57,513 nt of DNA from an uncultured Acidimicrobiales bacterium (lineage in GTDB: Bacteria > Actinomycetota > Acidimicrobiia > Acidimicrobiales > SHLQ01), in NCBI GenBank assembly GCA_938038815.1, contig CALHTF010000075.1, forward strand, positions 1-57,513, read 5' to 3'. The notes beneath the pieces are model-generated. The model was not told the origin of the DNA. It did not search any database and was given only the letters and a program-made list of their open reading frames with translations. Below, in pieces: positions 15,075 through 23,292 of this stretch (position 1 is the stretch's first letter; each line of letters begins with the position of its first letter). The position numbers and the translations under genes were made by a program.

Positions 15075-16999
15075 GGCCGCACCAAGTCTGCCAGTAGTTC
15101 GATCACCTCGTCGACGATCTGTTCGACCGACAACGCGGTGCTATCGATCGTCACGGCGTCCTCGGCCTCGGTGAGCGGATCGTGCGCTCGAGAGCTATCG
15201 ACCTCATCGCGGCGCCCAAGGTCGGCGAGCGCCGATTCATAGCTGAAATCTGGCGATTCGGCGGCCCGCCGTTTCGCTCGCTCTTCGATGTCGGCGGTCA
15301 TAAAGATCTTCAGCGTTGCCTCGGGGAAGACCACGGTTCCCATATCGCGCCCTTCGGCCACGCCCCCGCCCTGGGCCACCATCCACGAGCGGAACTGATG
15401 TTTCAGGAGTTCGCGAACTCGTGGCTGGGCGGCCACCACCGATACCGCTTGGGAGACCTCGGCGGTGCGGATTACCTGGGTTGCGTCGACGCCATCGATC
15501 AACACCTGGCCGGCGTCGACTTCAATCCGTAGCTGGGCGGCTAAATCGCCAACCGCGTCCCAGTCCTTGAGATCGATACCGCGGGTGAGCGCCGAATGGG
15601 CCACCGACCGGTACATGGCGCCGGTGTCGAGCACCAACAAGCCGAGTCGTTCCGCAATCGCTTTGGCCACCGTCGACTTACCGGCGCCTGCCGGACCGTC
15701 GATGACCACGACCAATGGCTCTCGGTCAGGGTGCAACGCCTCGAGCGCCTCGTAGAAACGGGGGAAGGTCTTGGCCACACAGCCGGGATCGGCGATTCGG
15801 GTGCCTGGATTTCGCAACCCGAGCACCGACATCGACATGGCGATGCGGTGGTCATCATAGGTTTGCACCACCGAAGGTTGAGGCACGCTCGGGTGGATGA
15901 TCATGCCATCGGGGGTTTCCTCAGCCCGGACACCCACCCGTCCGAGTTCGGTGACCATGGCGGCCAACCGGTCGGACTCTTTGTGGCGGATAAAGCCCAC
16001 GCCTCGGATCGTTGTAGGAGTCGACGCAAAGGCCGCGACGGCGGCGAGCGTTGGCACGGTGTCGGAGAAGTCACGCATATCGATGTCGACCCCCACGAGT
16101 TGGTTCGGGCCTACGAGCTCGATCGCGTTGTCGCGGTGACGCACCGTGGCGCCCATCTGGGCCATGACTTCAGCGAACTCGACGTCGCCCTGCACCGAGG
16201 TCGTCGAAAGGCCTTCGATCCGCACGGTGCTCGCGGTAACCGCCGCGGCCGCCAGGAAGTACGAAGCCGCCGACGCATCGGGTTCGATCGTTAGCTCACA
16301 CGCGGTATAACCACCGGGTGGAACGCCGTACCGGGCGGCACCGAACGCGTCGACCTCGACGCCAAACCGGGCCATGACCTCGACCGTCATGTCGAGGTAC
16401 GGGGTCGACACGACCTCGCCTTCGAGTTGCACGTCGATCCCCTCGGCGGTGAGCGGACCAGCCAGCAGGAGCGCCGATGCAAACTGGCTCGATACATCGC
16501 CGGGAAGTTGCACGGGTCCGCCGGTTAGCCCGGCCGACGCAAAGGTCACCGGCAACCCACCGGTTGCACTGGTCTCAAGTCGGGCGCCGAGGGCGGTGAG
16601 GGCACCGGTCAGATCGGTCATCGGTCGAGCCCGAAGCTGTTCGTCGCCGGTCACCTCTATCGCCCCCGAACCAACTGCGGCGGCGGCCAACAGGAAGCGG
16701 CCGGTAACTCCGGACTGGTTCGCATCGAGCGATAGTGGCCCGCTCGGCGCGCCGCCGATTCCGGTGATCGAGATCGTGCCGGTCTCCCAGTCGGCGTCAA
16801 CGGTGGCACCGAACGATTCGATCGCACCGGCCATCGCGCGGGTGTCGTCGGCATCGAGCACGCCCCGCAGAACCGACGTACCTTCGGCCAGCCCAGCGAG
16901 CAGCAACGCCCGGTTCGACAAGCTCTTCGATCCTGGGATCTGGGCGGTCGCATCGAACGGCGACGTGACGGGGCGAATCACTCGTGGTCGGCTCATCAA
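15071..16999 (-). CDS. aroA-cmk: Fused EPSP synthase / cytidylate kinase (AroA-CMK)
   Basis: 642-residue bifunctional protein. Residues 1-~420 are 3-phosphoshikimate 1-carboxyvinyltransferase, the sixth shikimate step (PGSKSLSNRALLLAGLAEGTS, DANQSGVTGRFLLAAAAVG, RHKESDRLAAM, DDHRIAMS). Residues ~425-642 are cytidylate kinase, phosphorylating CMP/dCMP, with P-loop VVVIDGPAGAGKSTVAKAIA, DTGAMYRSVA and AEGRDMGTVVFPEA. The frame is continuous with only ALHPDREP at the junction. AroA-CMK fusions are known in some bacteria; in actinobacteria cmk is usually separate. In the NAGT-type loop the Thr is Val (QSGVTGR), within seen variation. The gene overlaps tyrA and plsC by 4 nt each (ATGA), giving a tight operon. 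Confidence 0.95.
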   Translation of the reverse strand: MMSRPRVIRPVTSPFDATAQIPGSKSLSNRALLLAGLAEGTSVLRGVLDADDTRAMAGAIESFGATVDADWETGTISITGIGGAPSGPLSLDANQSGVTGRFLLAAAAVGSGAIEVTGDEQLRARPMTDLTGALTALGARLETSATGGLPVTFASAGLTGGPVQLPGDVSSQFASALLLAGPLTAEGIDVQLEGEVVSTPYLDMTVEVMARFGVEVDAFGAARYGVPPGGYTACELTIEPDASAASYFLAAAAVTASTVRIEGLSTTSVQGDVEFAEVMAQMGATVRHRDNAIELVGPNQLVGVDIDMRDFSDTVPTLAAVAAFASTPTTIRGVGFIRHKESDRLAAMVTELGRVGVRAEETPDGMIIHPSVPQPSVVQTYDDHRIAMSMSVLGLRNPGTRIADPGCVAKTFPRFYEALEALHPDREPLVVVIDGPAGAGKSTVAKAIAERLGLLVLDTGAMYRSVAHSALTRGIDLKDWDAVGDLAAQLRIEVDAGQVLIDGVDATQVIRTAEVSQAVSVVAAQPRVRELLKHQFRSWMVAQGGGVAEGRDMGTVVFPEATLKIFMTADIEERAKRRAAESPDFSYESALADLGRRDEVDSSRAHDPLTEAEDAVTIDSTALSVEQIVDEVIELLADLVRP

Positions 17000-18135
17000 C
17001 TGAGATCCTTCACCCGAGGCGCAAAGCCGCGTGCGATCAGGCCACCTTCAAAAAGGGCTGCTGATTCGGCAGCGACCACCACGATGACGACGCCCCGACG
17101 ACGCTCCGCGGTATGGGCAATTTCGATGTCGAACACATTGACCGCAAGTTCGCCGGCCAGCGACAGCACGCGAACCAGCTCACCAGGTTGGTCATCGATC
17201 GGGATTCGGACTTCGCTCAGCGCGCTGGGATCGAGGGCCTCCGACGGCAGGTTGATCCGGGCCGAACGGGCGTCGGTGAGTCCCGACAACAAGGCAGCGT
17301 TGTCGTTGGTCGCCACCTGTTGGCGTACGTCTTGGAGGGCGCCGATCAGATCGTCGAGGACCCGCACGATCGCATCGGCGTTGGCGTTGGCGATATCGAT
17401 CCAGATGTCGGGCGCCCCGGCGGCGATTCGCGTCATGTCGCGAAACCCGCCTGCTGCGAGGCGCAACAGCGACCGATGTTCGGTCGAGCGTTCGGTCGCC
17501 AGACGCATCATGGTGGCGGCTGTCAGGTGCGGCACATGGCTCACCATGGCCACCAGTTCGTCGTGCTGACCAGCGTCGAGCACCACCACGTCGGCCCCAA
17601 ACCCGGTGACTGCATCGCGCAGGGTCGAGAAGGCTTCGTTGTCGACGCCTTCGGCTGGGCACAGCACCCACACGGCGTTGTCGAACATGGTCGCACTGGC
17701 ACCTTCGAGCCCCGATCGTTCCGAGCCGGCCATGGGATGACCGCCGATAAACCGAGGTCCTGCGAGGTCGGCAACAATCGCCGACTTCACGCTGCCCGCA
17801 TCGGTCACCAAGCCACTGGTCGCAGCGAGCGCCGCCTTCGCGGCGTCGACAATCGATCCGGCAGGCGTGGCGATGAAGGTCAGCTCTACCGGCCCGAGCA
17901 GGTCGGCGGTGGCTGCCGCATCGATGACCGAGCCAGAAACAGCCGCCTCGACAATGGCCGAGTCGACGTCGTCGCCCACCACGTGCCAGCCGCTGTTCCG
18001 CAAGGCAAGGGCTATCGATCCGCCAATCATGCCCAGGCCGATCACTGCGGCGCGACGTTGGGGCGCCGAGGACTCGCGGTTCTCGGTAGCGGTGTTGCTC
18101 GGGTCGGCGGCCGAGGCCGCGGAAGTGTCGGACAC
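16996..18135 (-). CDS. tyrA: Prephenate dehydrogenase with C-terminal ACT-like domain
   Basis: 379 residues. NAD(P)-dependent oxidative decarboxylation of prephenate to 4-hydroxyphenylpyruvate in tyrosine synthesis. Rossmann motif AAVIGLGMIGGSIALAL at ~29; catalytic region FIGGHPMAGSERSG; helical domain with VSHVPHLTAATMM. The last ~75 residues (EVRIPIDDQPGELVRVLSLAGELAVNVFDIEI) are an ACT-type domain, usual for tyrosine feedback. GTG 18135 is preceded by TACGGT with a 7-nt gap, so an internal promoter probably drives tyrA-aroA/cmk-plsC in addition to any read-through from rluB 61 nt upstream. Confidence 0.92.
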   Translation of the reverse strand: MSDTSAASAADPSNTATENRESSAPQRRAAVIGLGMIGGSIALALRNSGWHVVGDDVDSAIVEAAVSGSVIDAAATADLLGPVELTFIATPAGSIVDAAKAALAATSGLVTDAGSVKSAIVADLAGPRFIGGHPMAGSERSGLEGASATMFDNAVWVLCPAEGVDNEAFSTLRDAVTGFGADVVVLDAGQHDELVAMVSHVPHLTAATMMRLATERSTEHRSLLRLAAGGFRDMTRIAAGAPDIWIDIANANADAIVRVLDDLIGALQDVRQQVATNDNAALLSGLTDARSARINLPSEALDPSALSEVRIPIDDQPGELVRVLSLAGELAVNVFDIEIAHTAERRRGVVIVVVAAESAALFEGGLIARGFAPRVKDLS

Positions 18136-18142
18136 GGCCGAT

Positions 18143-18148
18143 AACCGT
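18143..18148 (-). promoter_or_regulatory. Leaderless -10 for tyrA
   Basis: TACGGT on the minus strand, 7 nt before GTG 18135. Confidence 0.45.
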
Positions 18149-18196
18149 AGTGGCGATTTAGGCCCTGACCCTCACCGGTTTCCGCCGACGCTCAGG

Positions 18197-18976
18197 TCAG
18201 CGGTTGGCGCGCTTTGGCGGCTTTGGTTCGTCGGGTTGGGCGTCGGGGTTCGTTACCGCCGCCGCCAGCTGACGGACTTCATCGGGGGTAAGCGAACGCC
18301 ACTCCCCCGGCTTCAGCGACCGGTCAGCCAGTGGGCCGATCCGGGTGCGCACCAGTCGCGTGACCGGGTGGCCAATCGCATCGCACATCCGGCGGACCTG
18401 ACGGTTCCGTCCTTCATGAATCGTCAACCGAACCAGCCCCGGCGTCGACATAGATGCCTTAGCCGGTGCGGTAACTCCGTCGTCGAGCTCGACGCCTTCG
18501 CGCAACCGCCGTAGTGCTCCGCGACTCGGCACGCCTTCCACCGAGGCGAGGTACTCCTTCTCCACCCCAAACGACGGATGGGTCAGCCGGTGGGTGAGTT
18601 CACCGTCGTTGGTGAGCAACAACAGCCCTTCGGTGAGGTAGTCGAGGCGTCCAACGGGAAACACCCGCGGGTCATCAGGCACCAACTCGACCACTGTGGA
18701 CCGCCCTTGGGGATCATCGGCGGTCGTAACTACCTCGACTGGTTTGTTCAGCAGGTAATAGACGGCGTCGGGTCGCACGGCGATGAGCGCACCATCGACC
18801 TCGATGACGTCGACGGTCGGGTCGACCCGCCGCCCGAGCACCGCCACCTCGCCGTTGACGGTCACCCGTTCGTCGGCGATGAGATCCTCACAGGCTCGGC
18901 GGCTGCCGATACCGACTCGAGCCAACACCTTTTGCAGCCGTTCGCCCTCGACGTCGGACGTTTCGGGTTCGGCCAC
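18197..18976 (-). CDS. rluB: rRNA pseudouridine synthase (RluB/RsuA family)
   Basis: 259 residues. An N-terminal S4 RNA-binding domain (RLQKVLARVGIGSRRACEDLI) and a RsuA/RluB catalytic domain with the nucleophilic Asp in VGRLDYLTEGLLLLTNDGEL; EGRNRQVRRMCDAIGHPV is the other family block. It isomerises a specific uridine, probably in 23S rRNA as judged by synteny with scpAB. The C-terminal tail is Pro/Lys/Arg rich. It starts 5 nt after the scpB stop, so it is co-transcribed with scpAB. Confidence 0.92.
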   Translation of the reverse strand: MAEPETSDVEGERLQKVLARVGIGSRRACEDLIADERVTVNGEVAVLGRRVDPTVDVIEVDGALIAVRPDAVYYLLNKPVEVVTTADDPQGRSTVVELVPDDPRVFPVGRLDYLTEGLLLLTNDGELTHRLTHPSFGVEKEYLASVEGVPSRGALRRLREGVELDDGVTAPAKASMSTPGLVRLTIHEGRNRQVRRMCDAIGHPVTRLVRTRIGPLADRSLKPGEWRSLTPDEVRQLAAAVTNPDAQPDEPKPPKRANR

Positions 18977-18981
18977 GTTGT

Positions 18982-19875
18982 TTAGTCTTGGTCGCCGGCC
19001 GGCAGAGAGTCTCGAAGGTCGATAACGACCGCATCGTCGGTCTCGGCCTCGACGGTTGGCTCGGCTTCGGGGGCGTCAGCTAGGTCGGAGGCGACTGACG
19101 CCTCGACATCGACATCGTTGGTGGCGACCTCGTTAGCGGGGTCGGGGGCGTCGGTGGGCGAATCGGCGATGGGTTCGGCGCTCAGCGACGTCTCGAGGGC
19201 TTCCACGACGTCGCTCGCGGGCACAAAGTCACCCAGCGGTGGTAGTTCGTCGAGGCTGTTCAGCCCGAGCCGCTCCAAGAACACATCGGTGGTCCGGAAC
19301 AACATTGCTTGACCGGGCCCTTCTTCACGGGCTTCCTCGGCGATGTACCCGCGTTGTTGCAGCGTGCGGGTCACCGCATCGACGTTCACGCCACGAATAG
19401 CCGACACCTGACCTCGAGATAACGGTTGCTTGTACGCAATGATGGCCAACGTTTCGAGCGCCGCTGCTGACAACCGCGACGACTGCCCCTCGATGGCGAA
19501 GCGCTCGACGTACGGGGCGAGGTCGGCGTGGGTTTGGAAGCGATACCCGCCAGCCACGTTCACCAGCACGAAGCCCCGGTTCTCCGCCGCGTATTCGTCG
19601 GCGAGTTCGGTGCAGACCTGCGCCACGGTGGCTGCACTGACCTCGGTCAGCTGGGCGAGCAACGACACCGTGACCGGCCGGTCGGCCACCATGATCAACG
19701 CTTCGATCGCCCGTCGGATCTCCTCGGGCGCCTCTTGGGGCTCGCCAAGGTCCTCGGCTTCTGCGGTGTCGGCTACTTCTTCGACGCTGAGTTCGTCGGC
19801 CGGGGCGTCGGCGGCCGGCTCTGCGTCCGCGTCGGCTGCTTCTTCAACCGCTTCGTTCACCAAATTATCCTTCAT
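18982..19875 (-). CDS. scpB: Segregation and condensation protein B
   Basis: 297 residues from ATG 19875 (19881 is an equivalent in-frame ATG). ScpB binds the ScpA kleisin and SMC in chromosome compaction. The core of two winged helices spans ~40-215 (IRRAIEALIMVADRPVTVSLLAQLTEVS, LETLAIIAYKQPLSRGQVSAIRGVNVDAV, RGYIAEEAREEGPGQAMLFRTTDVFL). Both tails are long and acidic/Ala-rich (EAVEEAADADAEPAADAPAD at the start; ~90 residues at the end), longer than in most homologues. The start lies 11 nt inside the scpA reading frame, giving translational coupling. A longer frame to 19956 would overlap scpA by 92 nt and is unlikely. Confidence 0.9.
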   Translation of the reverse strand: MKDNLVNEAVEEAADADAEPAADAPADELSVEEVADTAEAEDLGEPQEAPEEIRRAIEALIMVADRPVTVSLLAQLTEVSAATVAQVCTELADEYAAENRGFVLVNVAGGYRFQTHADLAPYVERFAIEGQSSRLSAAALETLAIIAYKQPLSRGQVSAIRGVNVDAVTRTLQQRGYIAEEAREEGPGQAMLFRTTDVFLERLGLNSLDELPPLGDFVPASDVVEALETSLSAEPIADSPTDAPDPANEVATNDVDVEASVASDLADAPEAEPTVEAETDDAVVIDLRDSLPAGDQD

Positions 19876-20635
19876 AGTCATCAAATGTGAGGTCGTGTTG
19901 GCGGCCCTCGCCCTGCCATACGACGGTGATATCGCCAAAGGTGTCGAGCTGTTCAAGCTCGATCAGGTCTTGTTTGTACAGCTCCAGGATCGCCAGGAAC
20001 CGGACCACGATTTCGATCCGGTCAACCAGACTGGCGGTGAGTTCGCGGAACGTCATCCTCGGCGAGCGAGGCAGCTCATCGAGCAGTTCGGTCACCGCGT
20101 CAGCCACCGTGATGGTGATCGGGTTGACGTGGAACAGGTCGACGTAGGGCTCTGGTTTGGGCGCCGTGGCCTTCATGAACGCCCGGCGTAGTGCTTCGGG
20201 TTTGGTTCCCTCGAGCAGGTCGGGGGTGAGCCCAATAAACGCCTCGTCGAGCCCGGCGGTGCGGGGGTAGGACAGTCCCGCGTCGGCGCTGAGCCGCCGC
20301 AGTACTTGAGCAGCGTCTTTAAAGGTCTTGCACTCGATCAGCCGGGCGAGCAACAGGTCGCGCTCTTCCCACAGTCCAAGCTCGTCGTCGAGGTCGAATC
20401 GGTCACGAGCGGGCAAGAGCCGACGACATTTGAGTTCCACCAGCGTGGCGGCGATGAGTAGAAACTCGGTCGCGACCTCCAGATCGGTGGTTTCTAGCCG
20501 TTCGAGCTCGGCGAGGTAGGCGTCGACGATCGGCGACAGTGATACCTCGTACAGCTCGACCTCTTCTTTAAGGATGAGGTGAAGCAGCAGATCGAACGGT
20601 CCTGCAAAAACGGGGGTTTCAACCTTGAACGACAT
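19865..20635 (-). CDS. scpA: Segregation and condensation protein A
   Basis: 256-residue kleisin bridging SMC heads. N-terminal MSFKVETPVFAGPFDLLLHLILKEEVELYEVSLSPIVDAYL is the hallmark SMC-neck-binding region, and the C-terminal winged helix (FRELTASLVDRIEIVVRFLAILELYKQDLIELEQ) contacts the SMC head. ATG 20635 is chosen because it gives the usual N-terminus; it follows GGGGG (Shine-Dalgarno-like) and also a TAGCTT hexamer 8 nt away, so a leadered or nearly leaderless start is possible. The frame extends to 20668. First gene of the scpA-scpB-rluB run, divergent from the photolyase gene. Confidence 0.92.
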   Translation of the reverse strand: MSFKVETPVFAGPFDLLLHLILKEEVELYEVSLSPIVDAYLAELERLETTDLEVATEFLLIAATLVELKCRRLLPARDRFDLDDELGLWEERDLLLARLIECKTFKDAAQVLRRLSADAGLSYPRTAGLDEAFIGLTPDLLEGTKPEALRRAFMKATAPKPEPYVDLFHVNPITITVADAVTELLDELPRSPRMTFRELTASLVDRIEIVVRFLAILELYKQDLIELEQLDTFGDITVVWQGEGRQHDLTFDDYEG

Positions 20636-20737
20636 GGCCCCCGAAGCTAGATCAATCCCGTGCTCCACACGTGCACCGCAGGCCGTTTTTCACCGAACTT
20701 CATTCCGATGAGCGCCGGTCGAAACCCGCGGGTTGCC

Positions 20738-20743
20738 TAGGGT
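20738..20743 (+). promoter_or_regulatory. Leaderless -10 for the photolyase gene
   Basis: TAGGGT, 6 nt before GTG 20750; no Shine-Dalgarno and no clear -35. Confidence 0.5.
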
Positions 20744-20749
20744 GGCGGC

Positions 20750-22126
20750 GTGTCTGAATCTGGAACAAACGCGATCGTGTGGTTTCGGCGAGACCTTCGG
20801 TTGTCCGATAATCCGGCGTGGGCGGTGGCAACTGGGTCGGCCGACGAAGTGGTGCCGGTCTTCGTGCTCGACGACACCCTGCTCGACGCGGCCGGACCCT
20901 TTCGCCGAGCACAATTGCTGGGCGAAGTAGCTGCACTCGACGCAACGATTCGCGAGCACACCGGTGGCCGGCTTTTTCTTCGCCGCGCCGATCCGGCCCA
21001 GGTCCTGGCCGACCTCGTCGACGACCGGACGGTCGGCGTGTTCTGGAACGACGATGTGGCCCCCTATGCCACCGCCCGCGACGCCAGGGTCGAAGCTGCA
21101 CTCTCGTGCCCGGTCCAGCGGTTCTGGGGCACGCTGTTTCATCGCCCCGGGTCAGTGCTTACCGGCAAAGGCACCTTGTCGAAGGTGTTTACTCCGTTCT
21201 ACAACCGGTGGATCGTCACCGACGTCGACCCGTGGCCCACACCCGGTTCGGCATCGGTAGCTACCGGCCCCGGCGAATCACTTGATGCCCTCGTCCAAGC
21301 CGCCGGCCCCGCGCCGCTGCCCCCGGGTGAGGCGGGTGCCGCCGACCGCCTCGCCGATTGGGCACGGCGGGCCGACAACTACCTCACCGACCGCGATACG
21401 CCGTCGATCGAGGGCACCTCCATGCTGTCGAGCGACCTCAAGTTCGGAACATTGTCGCCCCGCCACATCGCCCAGTACCTCGGCACCACCACGTCCGGCC
21501 GCGAGGGTTTCGTCCGACAACTGTCGTGGCGCGACTGGTGGGCCCACACCCTCTATGAGTTTCCCGCCCTCACCACCGCATCGGTCCGGCCCGAGTACGA
21601 CAACATCGCCTGGCGATACGACGAAGCCGACTTTTCGGCCTGGGCCACCGGCCAAACCGGCTATCCGATCGTCGACGCAGGCATGCGGCAATTGGCCCAG
21701 ACCGGATGGATGCACAACCGAGTCCGCATGATCACCGCGTCGTTCCTCGTCAAAGACCTGTTGATCGACTGGCGTCACGGCGAGCGCCACTTCCGCAAAC
21801 TTTTGATCGACGCCGACCTCGCCCAGAACGGCGGCAACTGGCAGTGGGTCGCGGGCACCGGTCCCGATGCCGCCCCATACTTTCGGATCTTCAACCCCAC
21901 CAGTCAAAGCCGCAAGTTCGATCCTCACGGCGCGTACATTCGCACGTGGGTACCGGAGTTGTCGGCACTCGACAGCAAAGCGATCCACGAACCAGCGGCC
22001 GCCGCCCCGCTCGACCTCGCCGGGGCGGGGGTCATCTTGGGCGACACCTACCCGGCTCCTATCGTCGACCACGCATTTGCCCGCGAGCGCACGTTGGCCG
22101 CCTACAAAGCCGTCAAAGAGTCCTAG
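20750..22126 (+). CDS. phr: Deoxyribodipyrimidine photo-lyase
   Basis: 458-residue class I cryptochrome/photolyase repairing cyclobutane pyrimidine dimers with blue light. The N-terminal antenna domain starts IVWFRRDLRLSDNPAW; the FAD-binding domain shows LKFGTLSPRHIAQYL, WRDWWAHTLY, TGYPIVDAGMRQLAQTGWMHN, DLLIDWRHGERHF and NGGNWQWVAGTGPDAAPYFR, ending FNPTSQSRKFDPHGAYIRTWVPEL. The catalytic and FAD-cradle residues look intact and the length is typical. GTG start, leaderless. Divergent from scpA across ~114 nt. Whether it is CPD- or 6-4-specific cannot be proved here, but the motifs favour CPD. Confidence 0.95.
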   Translation: MSESGTNAIVWFRRDLRLSDNPAWAVATGSADEVVPVFVLDDTLLDAAGPFRRAQLLGEVAALDATIREHTGGRLFLRRADPAQVLADLVDDRTVGVFWNDDVAPYATARDARVEAALSCPVQRFWGTLFHRPGSVLTGKGTLSKVFTPFYNRWIVTDVDPWPTPGSASVATGPGESLDALVQAAGPAPLPPGEAGAADRLADWARRADNYLTDRDTPSIEGTSMLSSDLKFGTLSPRHIAQYLGTTTSGREGFVRQLSWRDWWAHTLYEFPALTTASVRPEYDNIAWRYDEADFSAWATGQTGYPIVDAGMRQLAQTGWMHNRVRMITASFLVKDLLIDWRHGERHFRKLLIDADLAQNGGNWQWVAGTGPDAAPYFRIFNPTSQSRKFDPHGAYIRTWVPELSALDSKAIHEPAAAAPLDLAGAGVILGDTYPAPIVDHAFARERTLAAYKAVKES

Positions 22127-22142
22127 GGCCGAGCCCAGCCGC

Positions 22143-22148
22143 TAACCT
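22143..22148 (+). promoter_or_regulatory. Leaderless -10 for the gene at 22155
   Basis: TAACCT, 6 nt before GTG 22155. Confidence 0.5.
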
Positions 22149-22154
22149 CGCCTC

Positions 22155-22736
22155 GTGAGCACGGATCCGCCCGAACCTGAATTCCCCGAAGCCTCTGACC
22201 CGGAGCTGACCACGCCCGACGGGTCGACCAGCGACGACGCTCGATCAGAGGTTTTCAAGGCCACCGAACCCGACAACAGTCCGGTAGCCGGCGCCAGCGA
22301 TACGAGCACGGTCCGCAAGGTGCTCAATGGTCTCGGCGCCCTCGTTGCGATCGCCCTCGCCGTTTTGGTGCTGGTGGTCTACTACTCCAACACCAGCAAC
22401 CTCGAGTTCATCGAGAGCCTGCCGACCATCGATGCCGAACCGGGCACCGAACTGACGGTCACCCTGCCCGAGGGCGTGAGCTGTGCGCCGAAGTACACCA
22501 CGATCTACCGGTCATCGCCGCTTGGGCGCTGGCAGCAAACCCATAGCCGCCAGGGCGAAGGATTCATCCAAGATCGCCGCGAAATGTGGCACACCGACTC
22601 GCAGAGTTGGGACCTCACCACCGAATGCGACGAGAACAGCCGGGTCAGCATGGTCCTGCCCGAAAACGGGCTGAGCGACGAGTTTGCGGTCTGTGAGATT
22701 AACGACAAGTGCCTACGCATCACTATCGATAACTGA
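22155..22736 (+). CDS. Hypothetical single-pass membrane protein
   Basis: 193 residues, not recognised. Residues 1-55 are acidic/Pro-rich and presumably cytoplasmic; 58-78 (LNGLGALVAIALAVLVLVVYY) form one membrane helix; the remaining ~110 residues would be outside and include four cysteines (VSCAPK, TTECDE, FAVCEINDKCLRI) that could form disulfides. Separate GTG start with its own leaderless -10 hexamer 28 nt after the photolyase stop, and a strong inverted repeat just after its stop. Confidence 0.7.
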   Translation: MSTDPPEPEFPEASDPELTTPDGSTSDDARSEVFKATEPDNSPVAGASDTSTVRKVLNGLGALVAIALAVLVLVVYYSNTSNLEFIESLPTIDAEPGTELTVTLPEGVSCAPKYTTIYRSSPLGRWQQTHSRQGEGFIQDRREMWHTDSQSWDLTTECDENSRVSMVLPENGLSDEFAVCEINDKCLRITIDN

Positions 22737-22770
22737 AACTGCAACAGGTGTCAGACACCTGATTCAGTTT
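22736..22770. terminator. Bidirectional hairpin between convergent genes
   Basis: The 17-nt palindrome CAGGTGTCAGACACCTG (22745-22761) is enclosed by AAACTG (22736-22741) and CAGTTT (22765-22770). It separates the plus-strand gene ending at 22736 from the minus-strand HD gene ending at 22773 and could end both transcripts. T-tracts are short on both sides. Confidence 0.65.
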
Positions 22771-22772
22771 GA

Positions 22773-23291
22773 TTAGTCGTTGTCGGCGGTGTCGAGGGCC
22801 TCGGCGTAGTGGGCCGGAATCGTCCACTGGTCGCTCGGCAAATGATGCTCTCGAGCCCAAGCGATGGTGAGTTCATGGCTGCCGGCCATGGCGAGCAGGT
22901 CGCCGCCCAGTTCTGGATGCTTTAGGTATTGACCAATGCGGCGAGTAATCCCCGAACTTTTCACCCACAGCTCGGCGGTTTCGCGACCAGCAACCGCTGC
23001 CGAAAGCGTGGCCGCCACCCGGGTATAGGTGCCGAGTCCCGAAACGTTTTTGCCAATGTCGTGCAAGAGCGCAGCCGCCAGAACCTCCCGGGGAGCGTCG
23101 TCGCCCAACAAGCGCTCGACCTCCTGCGCTACGCCGGCCGAGTGTCGGCGGTCGGCCTTGCTTGCCTTACGCCAGAGCTCGAACTCGCGTTCCAAGAGCT
23201 GACTCTGCACCCAGGTGGTGGTTTCTGCCGATGGTCCGATCGGCGAAAGCGACCCAAAGAACCGCTTCACCAAATGCAACGCTCCGCCCAT
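22773..23291 (-). CDS. HD-domain protein (predicted phosphohydrolase)
   Basis: 172 residues from ATG 23291. The HD pair is in LAAALLHDIGKNVSGLGTYTRVAATL, preceded by HSAGVAQEVERLL and followed by ITRRIGQYLKHPELGGDLLAMAGS, a short HD/HDIG fold that normally binds two divalent metals and hydrolyses phosphate esters such as nucleotides. The longer open frame to 23651 adds out-of-frame xerD sequence and is rejected. The ATG is 1 nt after the xerD stop, so it is co-translated with xerD at the end of the pyrG-NUDIX-xerD string. Substrate unknown. Confidence 0.82.
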   Translation of the reverse strand: MGGALHLVKRFFGSLSPIGPSAETTTWVQSQLLEREFELWRKASKADRRHSAGVAQEVERLLGDDAPREVLAAALLHDIGKNVSGLGTYTRVAATLSAAVAGRETAELWVKSSGITRRIGQYLKHPELGGDLLAMAGSHELTIAWAREHHLPSDQWTIPAHYAEALDTADND

Positions 23292-23292
23292 A

